DNA of 64,000 nt from Hysterium pulicare CBS 123377 (Eukaryota > Ascomycota > Dothideomycetes > Hysteriales > Hysteriaceae), in contig AJFK01000113.1 in assembly GCA_000467715.1 (NCBI GenBank), forward strand, positions 1 to 64,000, read 5' to 3'. Shown here piece after piece: positions 31,651-43,213 of this stretch (the stretch's first letter is position 1; the number at the start of each line of letters is the position of its first letter). Made by a program: the position numbers and the translations under genes. Under the pieces are notes generated by a model that had not been told where the DNA came from, did not search any database, and saw only the letters and a program-made list of their open reading frames with translations.

Positions 31651-32594
31651 AATATATGGGAAGAATATGTAGTCTTCTCAGAACACAATACGAAAAGACA
31701 GGATCTATGATAGTCCTGGGGACTTTACATCCATCTCCTACTTTCGGCCGGCCGCAAAGTTGCGACTCTCCTCATCTACGAATTTTGCGCCGAGAAAAAC
31801 AACGAACTCGCATATCTGTTCGGCCTCGACTTTGGCTGACTGTAGACCATTCGTTAGGAGCCACGGCATCATGTAGGTCAAGGGTTTCAGGAAAGCGCAT
31901 TCTTCCTGCTGCCTGCATGCCAGCCGCTTTGCCAAAGAATATGAAGGAGCGAATATGACGGCTTGTTCGACAACCGCGCAAAAGAAACACCAAATATGGT
32001 CGTCCTTGTTCTATCCCGAAGACACACTCTCTTAGCGGACTTCCACGCTTCTTTGAAGGACATAACGGCCAGGCCGTTCCTCCATTGGGTAAGCAGATGT
32101 TCGGTCTCAGTGAAGACCTCAAGATGTCGAAAGCAGCATCCACGTGACCAAGTGCAATTTCTCGAGGTGCAGAGGTGCTTGTCATGCTAGTTCCGAATCG
32201 CGGAAAAGTTCCGGCTGGGTCCAAGAGATGTCGAGGCAAAATCCACGTGGCAGAATGCGATTTTTCGAGGTGCGGAGGTCGTCTGGCGTATATTCACATT
32301 CACTGCCTTATCGATAGCGGCTGGCGAGAGGTGAAATGTCATCCTACCTTGCATCTGTGACAGATATGGGATCTGATGGCGGATTGGTTCAGGAAGGGCT
32401 CTTAGTTATAGAAGGCTGGAAACATGACCAATTATGTATATATCACAGTGCATCGAATGAAGCCTATATCAATCAATACAATAATCCTTCGATGGGTTTG
32501 ATTAGTGCAGTGGAATAGATGGCGAGGTTAAACGCTTGTATTGATATTCGAGAAGATATATCTTGTAACTCTCCTCCTACGCAGTACAATACCA
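31651..32594. other. Intergenic with a local imperfect duplication
   Basis: About 940 bp without a supported gene. Several short frames exist but none is protein-like. It holds the roughly 55-bp direct repeat listed separately. Confidence 0.4.
32117..32282. repeat. About 55-bp imperfect direct repeat, two copies
   Basis: Copy 1 (about 32124-32178) and copy 2 (about 32227-32279) share agatgtcga, then tccacgtg, then gaggtgc(a/g)gaggt in the same order and spacing, with scattered substitutions, about 100 bp apart. Each copy holds a CACGTG palindrome. Confidence 0.6.
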
Positions 32595-35072
32595 TCAGCC
32601 CAGATTAAATTCATCTGCAGCACCTGTGGCCCTCATAAACTTCTCTCGAGCCCTGACGGCTTTGCGCATCTTCGCTGCTTCATCTTCATTCTCCCCATTT
32701 CTCGTCCGATCATCCGCTTTACCTGAGTTCGGACGGTCTTTCTCTTGTTCCTTCTCCCTTCTCCCACCAACACCCCTAATCTTCACAGCAACTTTCCCGC
32801 TCTCTCTGCCTGCACCTGTCCTCAGCCCAGGAACCTTCATCCCTGATGGCCGCTCTCGAAGCGCAAATGCTTTAGCCAAATGTCCTAGATGTAGCTGTTT
32901 GATGTCGAAGTATCCTCGCTCGGCTGCGACATGGGTAGCGTATGCTCTGACATGACTCTGGAAGGCCCTTCTCGCGCTCTCGAGTCTAGCTGGGGAAGAC
33001 AGAGCCCAGCGTTCGATGTCAAGCTGCAAATCGGTTGCTCGGTCCATGTAGGCTGTTCTATCCTCTCTCGATTTTTTGTTGGATGACACGGAAGTCGACG
33101 ATGGCTCAGGTGCTAAGAGGCCCTTTTTGAGTATCTCATCAGCATCTTGACGGCTAACGTAATGTCCTGCTTCGGCATCCTTCCTATCTCCCTTTAGAAC
33201 ATCCACATAGCCTTCCTCGCACCCCGGCATGAGGAAAATGGACGCACGCCCATCTCTTCCCGCACGCGCCGTTCGACCTATCCGGTGGAGATGATCCTCG
33301 CGGGCGAAAGCGGGGTCGAATTCAATAACTAGGTCCACATTTGGAAGATCGAGACCTCGAGATGCGACATCAGTCGCAAGCAGGAGAGAAGGCTCTTTGT
33401 TTTTGGTAAAATGGGCGAGAGTTGAAGTGCGCAATGCTTGAGGAAGGGAGCCGTGGAGGCGGTAGGTTGTTATCGCGTGCATGGATTGCGAGAGGACCGG
33501 GGAGCGTGTGTATGTGACAGTAAGTGCTGTAGGATTGGATTGCAGTGCCGGCTTCAATTTGTCGTTTGACTGGTCCGTTTTTACGTCCACGTTCTCTTTT
33601 TGTTCTTCGGGCTCGGAATCAGCGTCTGTAACAAGTTTGCTGGTCAATATGTCGAAGTGAAAATCAACAGAATCTGCACAGGAGATGAACACAACAGCTT
33701 TCATCACCGATCCTTTCCTTGCGAAAGCTCGTTTCAGAAACGCAATGAGCGACACCAAGCGAAGTTTCGGCGCGACGACGGCATACGACTGCTTGAGCTG
33801 TGCTGGCGCAAAAAACCCTTCGTCCTTCTCTCCCTTCTCGACATCAGTCCCCTCCTTGTCCGTAGGGTCGGCACGAATATGCACGGCATCCTTCAAGCTT
33901 ATCTGACCCAGCCTTTCTACATCCATCTTCATAGTAGCCGAACAGAGAATGGTCGTTCTCTTTTCAGGTAACCCCGGTATTTTTGAAACCCCATCTTTCT
34001 TGGCTCTTATTCTTAGATTGAGATTTCCGACAATCTTCTGGATTTCCTGTTCGAATCCCAATTCCATTAACCGATCCCCTTCGTCAAGGACCAACCATCT
34101 CACATTGCTGACGTCCAGCGCCTTGGTATGCTCCAGATGGTCTGCAAGCCGTCCTGGAGTTGCCACCAAAATGTTGAGGCCTTTCCTCAACCGTGCTTTC
34201 TCGGACTTCTTCTTTTCACCACCGATGACGGTGCCAGCAACTATCCAGTGAGCGCAACGGAGGATGTTCTCTAGGACACGCTCGATTTGTTTGCTCAGTT
34301 CTCGAGTAGGTGCAAGGATTATAGCAAAAAGTCCGGAATCGCGGTGAACGGCGTCAGGACCCTCTCTATCTTTCGTTTCCTTGATATGTGCCGAAAGCTC
34401 TATGATTCTCTGCACGATAGGTAGCAAGTATGCCAGCGTCTTTCCGGACCCAGTTTCTGCCTGAATAAATGCATCCGAATCCTCTTTAACCAGTTGAGAT
34501 ATCGCAGCCTTTTGAATAGCTGTCGGTGCCTTCAATTCCATTTTATTAAGTAAATGTGTCGCGAGGGCTGTATAAAGACCGAGAGAAGTGAAGGTATCGA
34601 GTTCGCTCTTTAATGGCGCATTAGAAGGTTCTATTAGCGTTTCGTTCTTCGGTTCCTCCTGGACGGCAGCTTTGGTAGTCGAGGTAGGATTATAAGAAAA
34701 CAACGAGGAGATGATCTGTTTCTGTCCACCTCTTGAAGCCTCCTGCCTATCGGCCTTCTTCCTTGCGTTTGGAGTAGCATTGCTATTCGAAGCTGGCCTA
34801 AAGTCCCCATCCAGTCTCTGTCGCTTTGCGCTTCGCTGCCCTCCATAACCTCCCAGCTCTTCAACTTGAGGACTTTTTGATCGGCCCCTAACACGGCTTT
34901 CAACGGGAGTATTGTTTGCTCCCGTAGATCCTCCAGCTGTCTTCTCCCGATATCTCTGGGCTGCTTTCTTGGCTGTTAATCTGTCCTTCCAGCTTCCGCC
35001 CTTGAACCTAGGGGTACTGAAAGTGGCATTGTCCGGGATGGAGAAGTTTAGCAGCATGCCATCGTCGGCCAT
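32595..35072 (-). CDS. DBP7: ATP-dependent RNA helicase Dbp7
   Basis: A single exon of 825 aa from the ATG at 35072 (MADDGMLLNFSI, the Dbp7 start); the frame also extends to 35252. After a basic N-terminal region the helicase core has the Q-motif area, AETGSGKTLAYLLPIVQR (Walker A), PTRELSKQ, TPGRLADHL, VLDEGDRLMELGF (DEGD in place of DEAD, as usual for Dbp7), SATMKMDVERL and HRIGRTARAGRDG. A long lysine/glutamate-rich insert lies between the two lobes. Dbp7 acts in the nucleolus in early 60S ribosomal subunit assembly. The C-terminal extension (LGHLAKAFALRERPSG) is typical. Confidence 0.93.
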   Translation of the reverse strand: MADDGMLLNFSIPDNATFSTPRFKGGSWKDRLTAKKAAQRYREKTAGGSTGANNTPVESRVRGRSKSPQVEELGGYGGQRSAKRQRLDGDFRPASNSNATPNARKKADRQEASRGGQKQIISSLFSYNPTSTTKAAVQEEPKNETLIEPSNAPLKSELDTFTSLGLYTALATHLLNKMELKAPTAIQKAAISQLVKEDSDAFIQAETGSGKTLAYLLPIVQRIIELSAHIKETKDREGPDAVHRDSGLFAIILAPTRELSKQIERVLENILRCAHWIVAGTVIGGEKKKSEKARLRKGLNILVATPGRLADHLEHTKALDVSNVRWLVLDEGDRLMELGFEQEIQKIVGNLNLRIRAKKDGVSKIPGLPEKRTTILCSATMKMDVERLGQISLKDAVHIRADPTDKEGTDVEKGEKDEGFFAPAQLKQSYAVVAPKLRLVSLIAFLKRAFARKGSVMKAVVFISCADSVDFHFDILTSKLVTDADSEPEEQKENVDVKTDQSNDKLKPALQSNPTALTVTYTRSPVLSQSMHAITTYRLHGSLPQALRTSTLAHFTKNKEPSLLLATDVASRGLDLPNVDLVIEFDPAFAREDHLHRIGRTARAGRDGRASIFLMPGCEEGYVDVLKGDRKDAEAGHYVSRQDADEILKKGLLAPEPSSTSVSSNKKSREDRTAYMDRATDLQLDIERWALSSPARLESARRAFQSHVRAYATHVAAERGYFDIKQLHLGHLAKAFALRERPSGMKVPGLRTGAGRESGKVAVKIRGVGGRREKEQEKDRPNSGKADDRTRNGENEDEAAKMRKAVRAREKFMRATGAADEFNLG

Positions 35073-35418
35073 GTCCCACACAATCAGGCTCTGCAGCCTT
35101 CGTGATCGGATTGTGAGTGGATGTTGGGTTGGCGGGGCTCTTTTTCGGTCGAGAATTGAACTTTTCTTGGGCGTCGAGGGTCCGTGCGCCAAATCCTGGG
35201 CACCAACTACGGGTAAGGCGTGATGGTGTCTTTGGCGAAGAAACAAGTCCAACCTCGCATCGAACTCCGCTCACAGCCCTCGCTCGCTCACCGCAATGGC
35301 AGCCTTCGCGTCAGCTTATTGTGTGACTGCCATCAGGAGAAGAAGAAAGCCCTCTTCTTCCATCTCCAATCTCATCGCCTGAACACCCTCTCATCTTTCA
35401 AGCATCTCATTCAACACA
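35073..35418. promoter_or_regulatory. Divergent intergenic region DBP7 / pantothenate synthase
   Basis: About 350 bp. It carries both promoters; the DBP7 frame stays open into it but has the better start at 35072. Confidence 0.4.
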
Positions 35419-36610
35419 ATGGCGGCCAAACTCCACACTCTCCGAGGTCTAGCGGGTAAGTTACAACCACCTCACGCAGCCATTGAACCCTCCAATCTGA
35501 CCATTGGCAGGCCTCACAACTCGTCGCTCACAATGGACAGCTTCCAGTGCCCGCCGCTCTTTCTCAACAACACCTCTCCGCCTCTCCGCATCCTTCGCCT
35601 CGCATACCCAGATCTTCCACGACGTAGCGCCCCTCCGGGAACACCGCCGTTCCCTCCTCCTGAACTCCCAGACTGTCGGCCTAGTGCCGACAATGGGCGC
35701 TCTACACCAGGGTCACCTATCCCTCGTGCGACAAGCCGCTGCCGAAAACACCGACGTCTTCGTCACAATCTACGTAAACCCGACACAATTCGGCTTGAAC
35801 GAGGATCTAGCTTCCTACCCAAAAACCTGGGAGAGTGATCTGCGGATGCTGAATGAGCTAGATAGAGAATTGGCTAGTACGCGGGGGAGTGGGAGGATCA
35901 GTGCCGTCTTTGCGCCGAGTACAAAGACCATGTATCCGATCCTGCCACCCGACAGCGCGATTCCGGGAAAGGGGAGTTTTGTAGAAATGCGACCACTAGG
36001 CCAACTTCTGGAAGGGAAATCCCGCCCTGTGTTCTTCCGCGGCGTAGCTACCGTCTGCCTTAAACTCTTCAATATCTGCACACCCGACCGTGTTTATTTC
36101 GGGCAAAAGGACATCCAGCAAACAGCCGTAATAAAGCAACTTGTTAAAGACTTCCATCTAAATATGGATGTCAAGATCGGTCCTACACAACGCGAAGAAG
36201 ACGGCCTAGCGCTGAGCAGTCGAAACGTCTATCTCGGAGCTCGGCGTCGTGCTGTCGGCATCGTATTAAATCAGTCACTTCGCAAGGCCGAGGAGCAGTA
36301 TCTTTCCGGGAAACGAAAGAGAGGTGATATTCTTTGGCCGGCGAGTGATCATGCGGATAAAACGGTTCTGGCGCAAGAGGAGTTGAGACCGGATCAGAGA
36401 GCCAGATTCGAGGTTGATTATATCAGTCTTGCTGATCCGGAGACTATGGAGGAGGTGGAGGAAGTAGATGAAAGGAAAGGCGCCATCTTGAGTGGCGCGG
36501 TCAAAATGTTGCCGGTTGAGGAAGCGAGAGAGGGTGAGGAGCTGGGTGTAGGTGACGGGAAGATTCCTGTCAGGCTAATTGATAATATTGTTTTGAACCC
36601 CGTGGCATAA
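35419..36610 (+). CDS. PAN6: Pantoate-beta-alanine ligase (pantothenate synthase)
   Basis: Two exons (35419-35455, 35511-36610) give 378 aa. The short first exon plus RRSFSTTPLRLSASF makes an Arg/Ser-rich presequence, probably mitochondrial. The catalytic core has VGLVPTMGALHQGHLSLVRQ (HxGH-type ATP site), IYVNPTQFGLNEDLASYP, RPVFFRGVATVCLKLF, YFGQKDIQQTAVIK and DGLALSSRNVYL (KMSKS-like region). It condenses pantoate with beta-alanine. A spacer (about residues 262-285) is longer than in bacterial PanC. A start at 35504 without the first exon is possible but would shorten the presequence. Confidence 0.92.
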
Positions 36611-37210
36611 TTGAGAGTGGCCATACCCGGGAGAAAGAGGGTGGGAATGGAGGTTTCCAGTCCATGTTTATGTAGATACCATGTGTAGTACTCAGGTGTA
36701 TGAAAGTTCATAGTATCCCACGTAAGATACAGCAACTTATCAGCATAGAAAGCAGATCCAAGGGGTTTGAATGTATTATTTGTCCTTCCCGTCAAACGTG
36801 GTAGAAACATTATCTAGTAGACACAAGATAACAAGGCCGGGTATAGCCCACCATACCTGGGTAGTCATAAAGTCGTCAAAGGGAAATAACAGTTAATCCC
36901 CAGCCTCTATTTTCAGGGCGTTACCGATGCTTCAAAATTCAATTTGCCCTCCCGTCCGCCGAGAATAATACAAACGGGCACGTACTAAGAAATTTTATAT
37001 CAGAACGTTAGCCGAAATGAAGGTGTCCTTAGGACTGAAGATACGACAGAACTGGGAAAGACAGGTGTTCATGCAGCCACCGTACATGCAGAACTCCCAA
37101 GCCGATAAGTGTACATTATTGCGTTTGACGAAAAACAGAAGAAGGTAAGGTAGTCGAATGTTCGAAGATGACTAGAATCCGTGAACGAAGAGAGAAATTC
37201 GTAAGGTTCA
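36611..37210. other. Convergent intergenic region
   Basis: 600 bp between pantothenate synthase and the Zn2Cys6 gene. Nothing recognised. Confidence 0.4.
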
Positions 37211-39563
37211 TTAGTAGCTGAAGTGGTTATGATGAGTAATCGAGTTCGGAGCGACATAGTAAGATTGGTAAGGATGTTGAGGCATCGTAAAGTCGGCAGT
37301 GGCAAGGAGAGGGTTCAAGATACCGACAGGAGGTCGGGGACGCGTGGGCGGCGCAGGAGGAAGTGAAGTAGCGGATACTGGCTGGAGTGTGGCTTGGGGT
37401 TGCAAGGATTGTTGCTGGTATTGCATGTTTCCGTTCTGCATATTGTGATCCTGCGGTTGCGGATCATTGTTCCATCCCCACCTCTCCTTCAATTCTGTGT
37501 TGAGGAAGCCAACTCTCCAACCCGTCTCCTGGCGGATCTTGTCAAAGATCTGTAGCACTTCTTCCTGCTCACGGCGGGAAGTCAGACATTCAGCAGCGAT
37601 GGCTAGTGATCGAAGAGCGACACTTGCGACACCGCTATTTCAATGTCAGTCGAGTCTAAAAGGAAGGGTCATGTGTCCACATACCGATCTTTGACATGGG
37701 CCGTAATACCGCAGATCAACTGAGAATGCCGCTGTTGCAGTTCCCGCATTTCCTCTACATCCGGTCCCATGATGGGATTGATCTGAGCAAGCAGGCACAT
37801 GCATGTGTGGTAGAAGAGCCGAGCGACGATGGTCGTCCTCTTGATCAACCAAACCTCTGGAAAGGCCGATCCAGAGATAGTTTGTCCCGGGTATAGATAG
37901 GCCATTGGATGCATTGTTCGTGGGATATTCTCGTTCCATGCATCGGCACAGTCTTTCAATCGCTTCCATTCATTGTATCGATTTTGGAGACGGATTTGCT
38001 CGTTCCGAGGTGAAGATTCCTGGGTCCTCGGAATCGAAGCACGAAAATTTGCAACTTTGGCCACAATGTAGACGATCCGATAAGTCCATATCTCTTCCCG
38101 TCCCGATTCTGTCTCGCGCGAGAAATCCATATCGACGCCCCAATCATCCGGATCCCAGGCCACTTGCCAGTTGAAGTGGAGACAGCTGAGGAGCTCCATA
38201 CCCACATTCAGCCAAAAGCAAGCAGCACCAATCCCTGTCGATCTTGCATTCCAGCCACACTCCTTGATCAAAGCGCGGGCCCCTGCGATGTGGTTCATCC
38301 TTTGGAGTGCTTTCTCACACATAATCTCATACACGTTCAGAATAACTGCCGTGGTCGCACAAATGACGGTGTCTCGATTCGGGTTCTGCAATGAGTTAAG
38401 TAAATACCTGGTTGCAGTATCATAGTAATGCAACGCTTTGTCTTCTGTGTATTTCGGGTTCACGAGCGATAGATGTCGTGCGCCACACGCCAAGAAAGCG
38501 TTTAGTAGCATGGGTTCGCCCAGGGCATGAAACGGAAGTAGTCGCGAGAACTAAAATACGTAAGCAACTGCGGGCAACATGAAAGAGTAGGTGCAAAGCA
38601 TACGTGTTTCGTGGGGTCCATGCTGTCCATCCACAGACCCACTTCTTCGACAAATACCTGCATGAAGAGTACTTCTTCTTGGGTATCGAGATAGTCACGA
38701 GTTCCCTCACCTGGAGTCGTCATTGGCTCGGGATTTCCGAATGACGATGCACCACCGGGAAGGTTCGATCCTGAGTACGTAGATTCGGTGTGCGAGTGCG
38801 AGTGTGAGTGCGCGTGGTGATGCGATGGTTCTCGTGGAGGTTCGTACATAAGACTGTGCTGCTCTTCTGGATAACTTTCTGGTAGAATGCCTTGGATGGG
38901 AGGAAGTGGTTGTTGGTGTGCTACGGAGCTTGGAGGGTGCATGCTTGATGAGAATCCGAAGGCCATGGCATCGTCCGCCGGAGGTTCGATTTCCAGGAGA
39001 CCGTACTTGCTTAATCCCCCTTTGTATTCGTTGGCGATTTCTCTTGACTCGTCCAAGAAGGCAACAGCCCATTCCTGGGTAGGGGGCACAAATGGTGGTG
39101 CTTGAACCTGGGTATCAATGAAATTCAACCTGATGCCACGCTTGCAAACACGATTGGATTTCCGGCAATTTTGGCAATTGGGTAGTGCTTCGTCGCATTT
39201 CAAATGCCTCTCCCTACAAGTCAAGCATCCTGTTCTAACTCTTTTCGGTTTGCTCACAGGCTGGGTGTTTTCAGCCGCTGCCGGAGTGTTGCCCGCCCCA
39301 TCACTACTACCCATTGCTTTCCCCTGCTGTTCTCCACCTGCCGCCTTGCGCGTGTTCTCACTTCGTTGTGCCTGCTTGATTCTTTTGACGGGTCGAGGAC
39401 TAGATGTTGAGCTGCTGGTTCGCTTTTCAGAAAAATGAGGTACTTGGTCTCCAAGCAATGTCAGGTCAGACGCGGTAGAAGGCGATAGGCCTGGGTCTGC
39501 ATAAAGATAGCTGAAGTCCAAAGAGGGCTGGATGAACCCGGTTTGTTCGATTGTCGTCGCCAC
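37211..39563 (-). CDS. Zn2Cys6 transcription factor
   Basis: Three exons (38604-39563, 37685-38550, 37211-37634) give about 749 aa. A nuclear-signal-like KPKRVR precedes the binuclear cluster at about residues 113-140: CLTCRERHLKC then CQNCRKSNRVC, spacing CX2CX6C-X6-CX2CX6C. A His/Ser run (HHHAHSHSHSHTES) and a Gln-rich tail (QYQQQSLQPQ) flank a fungal regulator domain (LLPFHALGEPMLLNAFLACGA, ALIKECGWNARSTGIG, HYYDTATRYLLNSL). The 5' end is unresolved: 39563 is a GTG and the frame stays open to a stop at about 39690, with an acceptor-like CATAG there, so a further 5' exon is likely. Target genes are unknown; I do not equate it with a named regulator. Confidence 0.85.
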
Positions 39564-39689
39564 GATGAAGGTTTGCGGGGGTGGAGGGCTAGGTTTGTCT
39601 GATAGGACACTCGAGGCAAAACGGTTTGAGGCGCTACGGTCGAAACGACGATCTCGTCTATAAATGGGACTGAGGACTTCGGGAAGGGA

Positions 39690-41360
39690 CTATGGCTTCC
39701 GGGAAGGTGTGTATCGAATCAAAAAAGATATGTTGCTGTAAGAATGCCTTGCTGGGTTCGGAGGGTATCTCAGGAAGTGCGATTGGCGAGCGAGCCAGAT
39801 TGGGTATCCAGGTGAACCGACAGGGCGAGTTTGCACCTTTGGAGGTATGCAGTAATCGAGAGGCTTGAGACGTGGGTTGCTGTTCTGTACAAGATGATAG
39901 AGTGACGATAGGATGTGACCCAGGTTCCGCTACTGAAGAGGGGCAACTCGAAGCGACGATGGATGCAGTCGAAATTGGGGTATCTCTGAGCAGCGTTGAA
40001 ATGGGTATCTTGAGAATATGGCCTCAGCCCTCCAGGCCAAAGCAGAAGAAGAGAACGAAACAGGGAGACGCCCCGAAAGGTGGAACGGGGAAGGTAAGGG
40101 AAGGTGTGAGAGAGCCGTCAGGCTTTGTAGGCACGCTAACTAGCCGATCCGAGATGCGTGATGCGCCAGATGCGCCGACTGTCTTCGCAGTGCACAGGCC
40201 CGAGGAGGAGATGGAGAGAAGGCCAGAATGTCGATTGATCAAATGCCCCAGCAACAGACACCGAGAGGTCGGTGGGAACAGGGTGATGGGACGGGAGGAG
40301 GGCAATTGGAGATAACGAAATCCAAGAATTCGGCCTTCGCCCTACTTCGTCATGGATGGCGATCGCGGACCTGCAAGGGGTAGATAGTGCGGGTGGAGAA
40401 TATCAGAGCATAAACGGCGTGCAGCAGACGAGGAGCACCCAAGTAATTGTATTATCTTGCTCCTTTCCGTTTTCCTTTGCGCATCTCCATTTGAAGCTCA
40501 TGCATTTTGTTGCACCAGCACAGCCTCTGAAGCGTGTCAAAAGGGCCGGGCGACAAGGAGCCAGCGTCTTGAGCGACCAAAACCGTGGCTTTTTCCATGC
40601 ACCCTTCCGTTGTGTCCGCCGCCGTCAGTGTGCAGCGACACGACGGTCACTGGCCGCCAAAACCCTCGAAGCCTGGGTGCCGCAGCCGCCTGTGAATGAT
40701 GACTGGCAGCGGCGGAACCAATCCGACAGCGCAGCGGGCATCTGGCAGAAGGGTGTGCTGCATGGGCCGTCAATTCTTGTCGCTTTCAACGAATAAGCTA
40801 TCCCCCTAAAATAGACTGTGCGCACCCACGCCGGCAACATTTGCTTGCAAAAAAGGATGACGGATGACGGATGAAGGATGAAGGATTCAGCTGCGGCTCT
40901 GAAGTCGCTGGAGACGAGATGCCAGAACCGCTGGAGATCACACAGAATAGATTGCCAACTCCAACAGCACATGCATAGTGTTCTTGTGGTGTTCCATCTG
41001 CGCTTCTGAACTGTCAATCCTCGTTTGGGCAAGGCAGACTAGTTCGCTGATAAAGGGGAACGATACCCGAAGGCGAGATACGAGGGCCATCTCCAGAAGT
41101 TCGTCCAACTCGTCCAACTCCTCCTATTCATAGCATCAGCACCACCCCTTTTGGAGACAGACAGGCTGTCTGGGCACTCTCATCCTTCGCCGTTGTTGAA
41201 AGTGCCCGGTTGGCTTCGCAGACGCTGTTCGGTACCAGCGCTTTCTGCATATTTAGTGCACCCTCCGACTCCCTTGTCGTCGATCGATGTGCTCGGTCCG
41301 GCTTGCCTCTCCAGCCAACCTCAGCAGTTTTGCTCGTGATACTCCGACTCGTGCTGCATC
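39690..41360. promoter_or_regulatory. Long divergent intergenic region
   Basis: About 1.7 kb between the Zn2Cys6 gene and ASA1, the longest divergent promoter here. It probably holds a 5' UTR and missing first exon of the regulator. A short ggatgac/ggatgaa repeat (about 40853-40886) is the only visible repeat. Frames such as the one on the minus strand at 40625-41032 are not protein-like. Confidence 0.4.
40853..40886. repeat. Short ggatgac/ggatgaa tandem repeat
   Basis: About four to five head-to-tail 7-bp units, ggatgac changing to ggatgaa. Confidence 0.7.
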
Positions 41361-43213
41361 ATGGCAGCTGAGATACAAGCCTCTTCATTGCCACCACCCC
41401 AACCAGCATATGTTTTCCGCGGTCATGCCGCCCAGATACACAGTGTTCGCTTTGTGCGTCGCAACACTCGCATTCTTACTGGCGATGCCGATGGTTGGAT
41501 GGTATTTTGGAAACTCGAATCCAAGCGACCTGTGGCTGTGTGGCGGGCGCATACTGCACCAATTCTAGGGACTGCAGAATGGGGGCCGGAAAATATATTA
41601 ACGTAAGTTCTCTATTGCCTTTTTCCGGTTGTTCATACATCAAAAGTCCAGTTGCTATGCCTCGTTTTGGGCGTGTTTGCCTTGTCTCTCTATTCCGGCT
41701 TCACAAGAATCCTTGGTGAACTCATTATCATCGGTGATCGTCCATCCGGCACTTCTTTTGAATAGCTTAAGTTGGCTCTCAGTCCTTCCGTCCAACTCGT
41801 TCCCAAATCCACGGTAACTGATCTATTGTAATCTCTAATCGTAGTCATGGTCGTGACAATTCCTTGAAAGTATGGCAGCTTCGTGCCGGAGATGAAAAGC
41901 ATTTGTCATCTCTCCTTCCCGCTGAGGATCCATCACAAAATCGTCCTCAACCATGGTTATTGCATTCTCTCGCAGTCAATACTATGAACTTTTGCTCTTT
42001 CTCTATGTGCCCCGAGTCATCAATATCCGCTTTGTTTAAAGATACGCCTGGAGAGTCGATCTTGGTGGCGGTGCCTGCGCGAGACGACAAGAAAATAGAG
42101 GTTTATCAATTTCCAAGCGAGAAACTCCTTTACATGGTACCGCGAGTGCAACCAACTGATACGGGTGAGCCTTGCATTCCGCCCCTCATTGCCTTCTCCA
42201 ATTCTGTAACCAATCCTCAGGCTTCCTGGCCCTCCTATGGAAACATGTACTAACGTGTTCCAGGGATGGTGATGGCCTTGAAGGTTCTGCACCATCCTCA
42301 GAACGGCCTTTTGGTCATCGCAGGATATGAAGGAGGTTTCACAGCAGTTCATCAACTATATTCAAGAGACCCGCAATCAGCAACTCCGAGTATTCCCGAG
42401 TTTGCACGTCCAATCTATCTCAGTCAGCCCCATTCACAGCCAATACTATCGCTCGATATTTCTCTGGATGCGAAGACATATTTCACATCTTCTGCCGACG
42501 CTGTCATAGCTGCGCACCGAATCCCTGAGCCAACATCTCATGACGAACAGCCAACGACATCAGCACCATCTCCGAATCTTTCGTTCTCCACAGTAGAACC
42601 AATATTTGCTCCAAACTCATCGTCTGAACCCCTCACTCTTTCTAAACGACCCATCAAGACGCAAGCTACAAGCACTGAAAAAGAGCCTTCAACGACTCCC
42701 CTGTCCCTTCTTTCACATGCGCTCGCCTCAGCTTCCGCCCAGCCGAGGGTGAATCCCGCGCCTACTATGCCCTCGGTCACCCAACCTCAGCCCCCTTATA
42801 GAATTGCTCACACCAAGCATGCGGGCCAACAGTCCCTCTGCATACGTTCAGATAGACGTATCCTCGCTACCGCAGGATGGGATGGTCGTGTGAGAATATA
42901 CAGCACCAAATCTTTAAAAGAACTAGCAGTGTTGAAGTGGCATAAGGAGGGTGTATATGCTGTAGCATTCGGGGCTATAGTGAATCCGGAAGTCCCTGAT
43001 GAAGCTAACAGAGAACAAGAAAGTGCCGCTTCGCAGACAGACTTGAGAAACAGAGAGACCCAAGAGACTGTAACAGAGAACACATTGTCAGCTAGCTCTG
43101 GGATGGGCACATTGAGTAAGCTACAAAAGCAAAGAGAGGAAATAATGCAAACGAAGCACTGGGTTGCTGCAGGCGCCAAGGATGGGAAGGTTAGCTTATG
43201 GGAGATATATTAG
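41361..43213 (+). CDS. ASA1: ASTRA-associated protein Asa1 (WD40)
   Basis: Three exons (41361-41602, 41845-42164, 42264-43213) give 503 aa. WD-repeat segments are visible: [49 protein letters not shown] formed across the first splice, [31 protein letters not shown] and [17 protein letters not shown] at the very end. The order and the long Ser/Thr/Pro insert between repeats match fungal Asa1, a partner of the ASTRA/Tel2-Tti complex that supports PIKK kinases. The first intron (242 nt) is long for this genome but contains no in-frame exon I could find. Confidence 0.88.

Noticed and set aside
40625-41032. 135-codon minus-strand frame in the long intergenic region
   Set aside because: Odd composition, rich in Cys/Trp/Arg, no recognisable motif, no splice partners.
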